From contig CAVNZM010000001.1 in the NCBI GenBank assembly GCA_963693365.1, forward strand, positions 5,828,001 to 5,892,000: a stretch of DNA of 64,000 nt, given 5' to 3'. Positions within the stretch are counted from its first letter, which is position 1. Each line of letters begins with the position of its first letter. The notes beneath the pieces are model-generated. The model searched no databases and was not told the DNA's origin. It saw nothing but the letters and a program-made list of their open reading frames with translations. The stretch is from Amoebidium appalachense (taxonomy: Eukaryota; Ichthyosporea). Positions 40,022 through 64,000 of this stretch are shown here, in pieces. The translations under genes and the position numbers were made by a program.

Positions 40022-41104
40022 ATGCACAACCAGAAAAAACATCGCCTTAGACTAAGCGCAACACCTATTTACAATACACTACCCATTCAGAATAACACCA
40101 CACCACTCCGTAGAAACACAATAACAACCATGCCGAAACTTTCGGTTGATACAGTACTGGCAGAACTTGCCCTCGTTAAGAAACAGCTAAATGAGCTGTT
40201 ACCACTCAAGAACATGATAGAAAAACTCCAAACAGAAAATACCCAACTCAAGCTCACCATTGATTCACTCACAGCCCAGCTAAACATTAGTGGATCGCAA
40301 AACCCCAAAACTCATGAGCAAACATCTCGCGACGGAGACATTTCCACCCCAACACAAAACAACACAGGACCGGAAGCACAGCTCCCGGCAGAGTTCCTAG
40401 AATATGCGAACTCTCGTAAAACACCCGAGCTCCGCCAAATTGCCAAGGAAACATATGCCAGCATTCTTGCAGGCAACGAGTACCGCCGCAACTCCCCTCC
40501 CAAACCGCCGGCTAAGGGGAACACCCAAGCAAACGGTAACATCAACATCCCACCCAAATACGAGAGGGTGTATTTCAAAGTCAAGCACGGCAGACGCCCA
40601 CACAGGGCCATGTGGTCCATCTTCAAGGCTCTCGGCTTCCGGTGCTCTCGCATCCTTTGTCTGTCCTTCATTGGATACGATGTGCTGGAAGTAGCAGTAC
40701 GGGGCGACTATAACCGTGCGTTCATCCGTGACGCGACAAAGGGGTGTGGAAGCTTCTTCACCCACCTCCCAAGCTACGACCCATGCGCGCCGGAAAACAT
40801 TCAGAAAGCAGACAAAGAACGTAAAGTGTCTGCTAAGAATGCGTGCGCCACACGTTGTCGTGTACGCATCAGCAAGGCAAAAGAGTTCCTCGCAAAGTTG
40901 GAAAACGATGCTACGAGCGTGATAGACACGGACACGAAGGAACCAATGTTTTCTGGTGAGAAACTGCTCGAGCGCAAACGCCGATGCGAGATGGAAATCG
41001 AGCTCTTCTGCGAACTGTTCGCGCTGGCGGAAGGTCGTGCATACGACCCCGTAAGCGACAAGTGGGAACCAACCCCACAGGTGTCGGACCAAACCGATGC
41101 CTAA
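40022..41104 (+). CDS. LINE ORF1 protein
   Basis: 360 residues from ATG 40022, or 324 if translation begins at the second ATG (40130). Residues about 45-90 form a leucine-rich coiled coil (LALVKKQLNELLPLKNMIEK), as in trimeric L1-type ORF1 proteins. A basic mid-part and a folded C-terminal half (about 175-340) with YERVYFKVKHGRRPH and LCLSFIGYDVLEVAVRG follow, which could be an RNA-binding fold. There is no CCHC knuckle. Its likely role is binding element RNA and forming the ribonucleoprotein. Its last codons overlap the ORF2 start. Confidence 0.8.
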   Translation: MHNQKKHRLRLSATPIYNTLPIQNNTTPLRRNTITTMPKLSVDTVLAELALVKKQLNELLPLKNMIEKLQTENTQLKLTIDSLTAQLNISGSQNPKTHEQTSRDGDISTPTQNNTGPEAQLPAEFLEYANSRKTPELRQIAKETYASILAGNEYRRNSPPKPPAKGNTQANGNINIPPKYERVYFKVKHGRRPHRAMWSIFKALGFRCSRILCLSFIGYDVLEVAVRGDYNRAFIRDATKGCGSFFTHLPSYDPCAPENIQKADKERKVSAKNACATRCRVRISKAKEFLAKLENDATSVIDTDTKEPMFSGEKLLERKRRCEMEIELFCELFALAEGRAYDPVSDKWEPTPQVSDQTDA

Positions 41105-44100
41105 TTTATCCTTTTTCTTCTGGAATGCTCGGACACTGGGCCCCCAAAAGGGCCTCCCCCCCGGGACACTCGACGATAAAATCAGCTACATACAACAACA
41201 GACAAACAACCACACGTTTACAGTGATTTGCGAAACACAGTTTAAAAACCACCACAAATTCAACTCTACATTGGTCGACACATCCACACACCCCGGTTAC
41301 GCGAAAAACCGAGGCATTATTGTACTTGCCGCACCACACGTGAGAGTGAAGTGCAAACCGGTAGCAAAAACGGAATTCTCGGTTTCTATAGAGTTTCTTT
41401 CTAATGTTTTTACTTTTGTATATTACCCACCATCTATGTCGGTTGTCGAATTGACTCACGAGTTGTCACAGTTACCAATGTCCACTGTTATTTTAGGTGA
41501 TTTTAACACGCGACTCCACCACACAGACACACTGCAAGTGAGTGTCGGGTACCCATCTAAGCCCCCGGAGCGTGCTATCCCTTTAGCAAGGTATGTCCAA
41601 AGTCACACTTTGCGGTTCCCTCAAATATCCCATGCCCACAACACCGACTGGGGAGTGGCCTTTTGGCCATCAACCATGTCAAAACTCTCTCTCCCTCCTA
41701 ACCTCTCTAGGTCATCTGACCACTCTCCTATCCTTTTCCTACCTAAGATCTCCCTTGATCTGCTCCCCCCTCCCCCTCCCACCTTTCGCCTCCGTCTATC
41801 CCAGCTTAAGTCACAGTGGGGTAGAGTTGATGTATGTGTATGCTATGCTACGAAACACCCTATATATATGCGCCTATTAGAATCTGCACAAGCCAGGCCA
41901 GATTCACATCTCGTACTAGATACATGCACTAACTTTATTGTTGATGATTTGATAGATCTCGGTGATTATGCTGGCGGTGGTAGGAAGGAATATCCCGATG
42001 CTCTCTTGTTACCAAACACCACTCCCGCTAGACTAGGTGAACCCCTGTCTCAAAAGGAAAGCTTGCGCCGGCTTGCTAGTATGAATCGATTTGGCCCCCC
42101 TGCTCGTATTATTGGTGATACCACTGGAGACCCCCTCATAGACTCTGATAAGTATTTCTCGGAACTGTTTAAAGATAGGACCCCCGCTCAGAAACCTATT
42201 GTGTGGCCTGTAGACCCATCTATCCCCATAGAATCGATCCTCCCCTTTTTCAGTCCCGATGCCATATGGTCTGTGATATCTAGTTATAGCTCTAGTAAGT
42301 CTTGTGGACCTGATGGACTCCCTGCTGGGTTTCTTAAAATCCTTGTTCCCTCCTACCCACAAAAGGAAAGTGATCGTGCTATTAAACCTGATCTTACTAT
42401 CATGTTAAGCTCTCTCTTTTCTTGGTGTGTTAAATGTGGACATGTCCCGTCATCTTGGTTAGATACCTTAGTGATCCCCATAGTTAAGAAGGACTCTGAG
42501 GGCCCCATATCATCCTTTCGCCCCATTACACTAACCCAGGTTGTTCGTAGATTCTTTGAAGCTTGCTTACTTAGGTTATTTGCACATCACCCTAGGTTTC
42601 AATCTATTCTTCACATACACCCATGCCAATCCGCTTTTCGTAAAAACAATTCATGTTATGTTCAAATAATGGCACTGCACGATTCTATGCAAGTTGGTGC
42701 ACAATATGTTGGCTTTATTGATTGGAAAACTGCTTACGATTCTGTCTCCCCTGGTCTCCTATGGGAAAAGCTTGCTGCACGGGGTGTACCACACTGCATT
42801 GGTGTTCTGTTAGAAGCACTCTTGTCTCAAACCTATGGTAGAGCTGTGGTTAATGGGCATCTTTCATATGGTTTTGCTCGTACTAGAGGTCTCTTGCAGG
42901 GCTCATTGCTTAGCCCCTTTTTGTTTAACCTATTTATAGATGATTTGGCTGTCAAGATTTACGCCGAAAACGATGACCCTATTAATAACTTTCCGCCTGC
43001 ACTTCTCTATGCTGATGATCTGTCCCTCCTTGCCCGTACCCCTAGACGCCTGCAAAGATTGTTCGATGTAGTGTCAGAGTGGTGCAAGGCAAACCTTATG
43101 ATCCTTAACATAGACAAATGTGGTGTTCTTGTACCTGATATAGCTAACAATTTACACACATTTACATTATCATCTAAACCTGTACCTATAGTTCCAGAAT
43201 ACAAATATCTTGGTGTTCCGGTTGATTCTGTTGGTGTTATGTTTCCCCATATGGTCGAAAAGAGGGTAGAGTTGGCTCGTAAGCGGTTAGCTTTCTTCTC
43301 GGCTAATATTTTTAAAGACACACCCCTCCATCCTTCTATTAGACTTACATTTATTCGCACTTTTGTCTTCCCGGCATGTGAATATGGTTTACCCCTTCTC
43401 GCCGCTTGGATCAAGAAAGAGAGAACTAGAGCGCTTAAACCCTTGGCAAATTTCCTTGAAGCAGAAGTTGCCTCCTTTCTATCTAACAACTGTTGTAAAC
43501 CTGGGCCTGTAACGCTCTCGATATATGGTCTGGTCCCAATAGCTGCTAGAGTATCCTATCTCGCGCTGAAATTCAATAAGCACATAAGCCGCTTAAAGAA
43601 GTATTTGCCCTCCCACCCTCTCTTCTCTATCCGACCTGTCCCCTCCTCACCTCTCCCCTCTTTCCTCCCCTCTCTCTCCCCTTCTCCCCTGGGCACAAAT
43701 ACAAATAAACCCCGCAATAGTGTGTGTGTGACTTTGGACTGCCACTTACTTATTAAACATGTACACAATCACAAGATAATCACGCAATATAACAAATGGA
43801 AAAAGATACCAAACGACACTAGACCCGATGAAAGCATACACCTTGAAAAACTAAGCCTTATGTCTCGTTTTATATATACTGACCGCCTCAACCATATTGC
43901 CAAATATGGCACTCGCAAGTGTATAACACCTAAATACATATTACCTTCCTGTAGAACTGGTCTTTCTCTAGCTGATGGTATTATTGATCAATTACCACGC
44001 TTTTACTGTACACGTGCTATACAGTGGAGATCTAATAAGTATAAGGTGGCATCATTTGCATGCCCAAACAACACACACACACACCAGTTTAACCGGTCAT

Positions 44101-44291
44101 GTATCGCCAAATGTAGTTTGATAGACCACATAATACCGCAACACACACACGTCACATTCACAACAGACACCCAGAAAGATAGCCTACCTGTAAATTACAA
44201 CATCCTTGATTTTATACTAAACACGCGTAACTACGACCTGTTTATTAGATGTATTGATTGGCTTGAGAAACACATCACTACAAAATTATAG
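41097..44291 (+). CDS. LINE ORF2: endonuclease and reverse transcriptase
   Basis: 1064 residues. Residues 1-215 are an APE-like endonuclease: WNARTL, CETQF, YYPP, VILGDFNTR and SSDHSPI carry the expected metal-binding and catalytic residues. The RT core follows: SCGPDGLPAGFLK, IPIVKKDSEGPISSFRPI, QSAFRKNNS, GFIDWKTAYDSV, GLLQGSLLSPFLFNLFIDD, the catalytic LLYADDLSLL, and YKYLGVPVD. No RNase H is visible. The C-terminal 200 residues contain scattered Cys/His (CPNNTHTHQFNRSCIAKC) that may be a zinc-binding module, and this same segment is carried by the truncated copy. It nicks target DNA and copies element RNA in place. Confidence 0.93.
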   Translation: MPNLSFFFWNARTLGPQKGLPPGTLDDKISYIQQQTNNHTFTVICETQFKNHHKFNSTLVDTSTHPGYAKNRGIIVLAAPHVRVKCKPVAKTEFSVSIEFLSNVFTFVYYPPSMSVVELTHELSQLPMSTVILGDFNTRLHHTDTLQVSVGYPSKPPERAIPLARYVQSHTLRFPQISHAHNTDWGVAFWPSTMSKLSLPPNLSRSSDHSPILFLPKISLDLLPPPPPTFRLRLSQLKSQWGRVDVCVCYATKHPIYMRLLESAQARPDSHLVLDTCTNFIVDDLIDLGDYAGGGRKEYPDALLLPNTTPARLGEPLSQKESLRRLASMNRFGPPARIIGDTTGDPLIDSDKYFSELFKDRTPAQKPIVWPVDPSIPIESILPFFSPDAIWSVISSYSSSKSCGPDGLPAGFLKILVPSYPQKESDRAIKPDLTIMLSSLFSWCVKCGHVPSSWLDTLVIPIVKKDSEGPISSFRPITLTQVVRRFFEACLLRLFAHHPRFQSILHIHPCQSAFRKNNSCYVQIMALHDSMQVGAQYVGFIDWKTAYDSVSPGLLWEKLAARGVPHCIGVLLEALLSQTYGRAVVNGHLSYGFARTRGLLQGSLLSPFLFNLFIDDLAVKIYAENDDPINNFPPALLYADDLSLLARTPRRLQRLFDVVSEWCKANLMILNIDKCGVLVPDIANNLHTFTLSSKPVPIVPEYKYLGVPVDSVGVMFPHMVEKRVELARKRLAFFSANIFKDTPLHPSIRLTFIRTFVFPACEYGLPLLAAWIKKERTRALKPLANFLEAEVASFLSNNCCKPGPVTLSIYGLVPIAARVSYLALKFNKHISRLKKYLPSHPLFSIRPVPSSPLPSFLPSLSPSPLGTNTNKPRNSVCVTLDCHLLIKHVHNHKIITQYNKWKKIPNDTRPDESIHLEKLSLMSRFIYTDRLNHIAKYGTRKCITPKYILPSCRTGLSLADGIIDQLPRFYCTRAIQWRSNKYKVASFACPNNTHTHQFNRSCIAKCSLIDHIIPQHTHVTFTTDTQKDSLPVNYNILDFILNTRNYDLFIRCIDWLEKHITTKL

Positions 44292-44295
44292 CGCA

Positions 44296-44364
<69 letters not shown>

Positions 44365-44396
44365 CCAGCTGATACCGAGTGTCCCGAGGGGAGCCC

Positions 44397-44452
<56 letters not shown>

Positions 44453-44648
44453 GGGGAACCCCAACTAATTGATTTCTCCTTGTAGTCTTTATGGTGTCTC
44501 GTAGAGAAAGTAAACCCTGATATATAGTCACCACCCGACATCTATGTACGTGATCATGATATACCGCTGAGGGGATATTCCGAGCAAAACCCCCCCCCCC
44601 CATACCTGAGACTGGTTCTCTTTGCCTCGAGTAAACAGCGTAAACCCC
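44291..44648 (+). repeat. LINE 3' UTR with internal A run and conserved tail
   Basis: After the stop come (CA)n of about 70 bases, CAGCTGATACCGAGTGTCC, an A run of about 50, and 198 bases of unique sequence ending GTAAACCCC. The truncated copy has the same layout, with a shorter (CA)n and an A run of about 40. Confidence 0.9.
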
Positions 44649-44755
44649 TATGATATACTAGTAATAGATGTATATATCATAGCCGGGCTTAGCGCCAGGT
44701 CCACAGGTGACATGTCTAATAAAGACTAAGAGAAATCAATTAGTTGGGGTTCCCC

Positions 44756-44792
<37 letters not shown>

Positions 44793-44823
44793 GGGCTCCC
44801 CTGGGACACTCGGTATCAGCTGG

Positions 44824-44875
<52 letters not shown>

Positions 44876-46108
44876 TAGAATTTTGTAGTGATGTGTTTCT
44901 CAAGCCAATCAATACATCTAATAAACAGGTCGTAGTTACGCGTGTTTAGTATAAAATCAAGGATGTTGTAATTTACAGGTAGGCTATCTTTCTGGGCGTC
45001 TGTTGTGAATGTGACGTGTGTGTGTTGCGGTATACATGTGGTCTATCAAACTACATTCTATTACATTAAAAATTTCAAAATGTCGTTGTACCAATGATAT
45101 AGTACTTTGTAAAACAAATGTCGCCGAATTTCTCGGAAAAAAGTGCGTTCCATTCTGGGTTAGGAACCAAAACCGTTTTGATACGGGAATCACCTGATCT
45201 CTGCCGTCATTCAGCCCAGCGTGTTCACAGTAGACTCCGAAACCGCTGGCTTTTTTCTTTTTATTTCAAAGCCCTGTGTACGTACATCCTCTCGGGCCCA
45301 ACTTTAGGGCCCTATATTTCAATATTCTCATTATCAAAAATATAGTTATTTTAAGCTTTTTCATTAGTATTTCAAGAATATTTAGCGATTTTGATGTCAT
45401 AAAAACAACTAAGCAACGTTTCGATGGTTTTTGATGCCTCACAAGATGGCCTTAGGTCCCCTCCAAATTCCGGATTTGAGGTCCGGCAAACAACGCAATA
45501 TATATATAGATAATGAAACATTTTGTTATTCACACTGTTACAAGCCGATAAGTTTGATTTCGCTTTCGCTCATGTTTCCAGATCAGGCACATAACAGAGT
45601 CAACATCGCCCGGTCAAAAATATTCAAAAAAGATCACTAAAAACAATCATTGGCAGTGGGAGCAACTAGCCATACATTTCTTTTGGGTGTGGGAGCAACT
45701 AGCCATACATTTCTTTTGGGTGCATTTGAGGAATTTCGTTTCTCGCCAACAAGGCACCACCCGGCCGTACCCCCTACTGGCATGCTTACGTTGCTTGTAC
45801 CCACGCCGCCCCTTGCCATCCGTTATCGAACCACCCCTCTTTTCCTCCCGATCCCTCGTCTCTCCCCGCTCTCCCCACCGCCTACTCTCGCCTTTCGTCC
45901 ATCTGGGGCCCCACCCCAGGCTCGCAAACTGGCAAACCCCTAGTTCCAACCAATATCCTTTTCTTTTGCCTACAAGCTCGACCCTTTTCCCCCTTTCGTC
46001 TTCAAACTCCTTCCCTACCTAATAGAACCCCAAAGGGATACTCCTTTTATTTTCTCCGCTCTAATCGCTGTTCTTGTGCCTGTCAAACCTTTCTGCCCTA
46101 CCGTCCCC

Positions 46109-46165
<57 letters not shown>

Positions 46166-46198
46166 TCGCACCCCCTACCCCCTTTTGCCGTCATCACG
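44649..46198. other. Intergenic stretch before the C39-like gene
   Basis: Contains the LINE target duplication, the inverted LINE 3' fragment, unique AT-rich sequence (45060-45640), a two-copy tandem repeat of about 33 bp (45655-45722; GTGGGAGCAACTAGCC units) and a C run of nearly 60 (46105-46163) just before the ATG of the C39-like gene. No other gene is seen. Confidence 0.6.
44717..45056 (-). mobile_element. Inverted LINE 3'-end fragment
   Basis: The reverse complement matches the LINE from the ORF2 C-terminus through (CA)n and the A run into the first 30 bases of the tail. It is truncated at both ends relative to the full copy and lies 68 bases from the full-length element in opposite orientation. 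Confidence 0.85.
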
Positions 46199-54933
<8,735 letters not shown>

Positions 54934-55238
54934 ACCGGAAAGTAAAAGCTATAGCTGCACCTTTCAAAAGGATGTGTGTGCTGTTGGATATGTGAGGGTT
55001 GTACCGTGCTCTGAAACCCGATCGGTGGTCGACAACTCTTAGTAATTAGTGCTCAATATTGCGGAGAACACTCTGTAAATACCACCTCTATGGAAGCGAT
55101 CGCTTGGACTGCCTCAAGCCGTATGTTCTGCCTCCTTCGGTCGAGTACTGGGTGGCTGGTTCAGACTCAATAAATTTACGTGGCCCAAGCTGGCTTCCCT
55201 CTCTCTCGTCGAGCCCTTTTTGCCTTTACCCCCCCAAG

Positions 55239-55412
55239 TGCATCCATGATGGACATCGTGTTGCAGAGTGCAAAGCACAAAGCGTATGCATAGTAAACAG
55301 AGCCCATCCTCATGGGGGAGCAAAGCCATCAAGAGTACCCAAGTTTCGACCCATTCACCTCGACGGAACCCAACACGTGCACAGATACAGTACTGTTCAC
55401 TTGAACATTACT
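55239..55412 (-). mobile_element. Penelope-like terminal-repeat relic, left arm of inverted pair
   Basis: Its reverse complement matches 55602-55774 at nearly every position and is recognisably related to the 307-bp repeat (GGGTCGAAACTTGGGTACT, GAGGATGGGCTCTG, TATGCAT). Confidence 0.8.
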
Positions 55413-55601
55413 ATCAGTGGGTCACTTGCCTGAGCAGAGAACCCCCCCCCCCCTCTTTAACATAAACAAATAAACAAATATAAATGAGAGTAAAAAAACT
55501 TAAAATAAAAACAATCAACCAACACATATAAAATAGAACACCATCATCAGGGCACGTGCCTTGCACTGACACTGGCACGACTGCAGGGCATCCCACTAAT
55601 A

Positions 55602-55774
55602 ATAATGTTCAAGTGAACAGTACTGTATCTGTGCACGTGTTGGGTTCCGTTGACGAGGTGAATGGGTCGAAACTTGGGTACTCTTGATGGCTTTGCTTCC
55701 CCATGAGGATGGGCTCTGTTTACTATGCATACACTTTGTGCTTTGCACTCTGCAACACGATGTCCATCATGGAT
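55602..55774 (+). mobile_element. Penelope-like terminal-repeat relic, right arm of inverted pair
   Basis: Same orientation as the Penelope-like element. With the left arm it forms an inverted repeat with 190 bases between the arms. Confidence 0.8.
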
Positions 55775-55779
55775 GTGTA

Positions 55780-55890
55780 CTTGAAGTTCGTGCTATATAA
55801 CATGAAGTTCGTGGTATATAACATGAAGTTCGTGCTATATAACATGAAGCCGAATTCGTGCTATATAACATGAAGTTCGTGCTATATAAT
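55780..55890 (+). repeat. 21-bp tandem repeat, five copies
   Basis: Units of the type TGAAGTTCGTGCTATATAACA; the fourth is disturbed (GAAGCCGAATTCG). Every unit carries a TATA-like CTATATAA. Confidence 0.85.
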
Positions 55891-56816
55891 GTGTACACAC
55901 CCTACATCGATACATCGATGCCATGGTCTGTCTGCAATGCATGGGTGCATGCATGTGTGTCCATGTATCTAAGCATCCAGATCATATGATCATGTGTTTT
56001 GATAGTATATATTGATGATTCTGATGACTTGTGCCCAAGCATATGTGCATGTTCACGCAAATTCATGTGACTGTGCACGCGTACGTCATATATGTGACGT
56101 ATGTGGGTGTGCGAGGTGACTGTATGTCCAAAAAAGGTGTGTGTGCACCGTGGTGGTGGTGCTGGTGCTGCTGGTGGTGGTGGTGATGGTGGGGGGGGGG
56201 GGGGGGGGGGACGGGGGAGGACGTGGAATTCATGGAGTGGAAAGTGCACACATGGATTTACTGACCACAACAGTTATTAACACTGTTGTTTTTATTAGCT
56301 TATATACCAGGAAAATCATGGTCAACGAAGTACTGTAACACCCAAAACTAGATGCTAGAATCATACGTTGGGTACGTTGGGTAACACCATAAATGGTGTC
56401 TATTACATAGATTTACACTTAAATAGGGCTATTCTATACATGGATGAGGGAAAGCGGTATAATTCATTTCGTCAATTTGACTACACAAAAACTGGCAAGA
56501 AACCGAAAAACCAAGACTAGGTCTGCCATAAATAACAGGACCCACATCGCACTAGCACATTGCAGGGTGTGCGAGTGAGTGAAGGAGTGAGTGTACGTGA
56601 GCCTGTGTGTGTGTGTGTGCTTGTGTGTGCACGTGCGCACAGGTTCGCATAGGCATTCTGACCTTGAGATAAAAACCCCTACAATGCTTTTTTCTTGCAA
56701 GACCTTCCGCAATCCCTTTTGGGCACATCCAGCATTCATACATTCAATTCGTACAAAACCATTCTTCTAGCACCCATATGCCTATCATAACCAATCCCCC
56801 TCCCCCCCCCCCCCCC

Positions 56817-56851
<35 letters not shown>

Positions 56852-56952
56852 TCCTCTTCACCGCAGCCTTGGCACAGTCACCTTCCACCACAAACTTCGA
56901 CCTCCATCCACACAGCCATCCAAAAAGGCAACACATACATCGATTTCACTGG

Positions 56953-64000
<7,048 letters not shown>

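Larger units (their letters stand above)
39807..44648 (+). mobile_element. Full-length non-LTR retrotransposon (LINE)
   Basis: A 4842-bp element bounded by the 8-bp direct repeat TATGATAT (39799-39806 and 44649-44656). It has a 5' UTR of about 215 bp, ORF1 and ORF2 overlapping by 8 bases, and a 3' region with (CA)n, an A run of about 50, and a further conserved tail ending GCGTAAACCCC. Both ORFs are open, so the copy may be active or very young. ORF2 has an APE/EEP-type endonuclease and a YADD reverse transcriptase, placing it among L1-like or related endonuclease-bearing LINEs; the clade is not resolved. Confidence 0.92.
54934..56952. other. Convergent intergenic region with Penelope-repeat relics
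   Basis: Separates the stop of the C39-like gene from the stop of the kinase. It contains the inverted terminal-repeat pair (55239-55774), a 21-bp tandem repeat (55780-55890), a GGT/poly-G block at 56148-56211, and a C15/G30 junction at 56803-56850. No gene is supported. Confidence 0.6.

Noticed and set aside
55239-55412. tRNA-derived SINE with A and B boxes
   Set aside because: GTTTCGACCC resembles a B box and TAGTAAACAGAG loosely an A box, but the A-like word is not kept in the related copies, and the whole stretch is better explained as a Penelope-type terminal repeat.

Overview
The window is nuclear DNA of a eukaryote with intron-rich genes. It is densely loaded with GT/CA microsatellites, poly-G/poly-C runs and long homopurine/homopyrimidine tracts, and it is invaded by several classes of retroelement. 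The Kin1/MARK-type kinase with a KA1 tail, the SLC25 carrier and GT-AG introns fit a unicellular eukaryote, perhaps an opisthokont relative; the species cannot be named from the sequence.

Host genes (exons joined by hand, phases checked): (1) 1-4121, minus, a coiled-coil protein open at both ends. (2) 4950-10640, plus, a complete nine-exon coiled-coil protein of 301 aa, arranged head to head with gene 1. (3) 14166-21653, minus, a ten-exon mitochondrial carrier (SLC25) lacking only its extreme ends. (4) 23822, plus, a possible first exon cut off by the LTR element. (5) 34153-35253, minus, an intronless secreted Thr/Val-rich repeat protein. (6) 46199-54933, plus, a three-exon C39-like cysteine-peptidase-fold protein whose first intron is 7.65 kb long. 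(7) 56953-63925, minus, the C-terminal 416 aa of a Kin1/MARK(PAR-1)-like kinase ending in a KA1 domain.

Mobile elements: a Ty3/gypsy element (24269-30745) with near-identical LTRs, a degraded gag/protease, an intact RT-RNase H-integrase ORF and a frame-shifted chromodomain tail; a full-length two-ORF LINE (39807-44648) with an 8-bp target duplication; a 5'-truncated sister (38483-39420, 9-bp duplication) and an inverted 3' fragment (44717-45056); and a Penelope-like element (47460-53507) whose GIY-YIG nuclease lies at the N-terminus, before the reverse transcriptase, flanked by identical 307-bp direct repeats and lying wholly inside intron 1 of gene 6. Diverged copies of its terminal repeat occur in the carrier gene and as an inverted pair at 55.2-55.8 kb.

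Intron architecture is unusual: many 5' splice sites are the start of a (GT)n tract and many 3' splice sites are the end of a (CA)n, Cn or Tn tract. The best candidates for something new are the permuted Penelope-like element with its repeat family, the microsatellite-embedded splice sites, and the small C39-like protein lacking the usual cysteine of its Gly-Asn-Cys motif.
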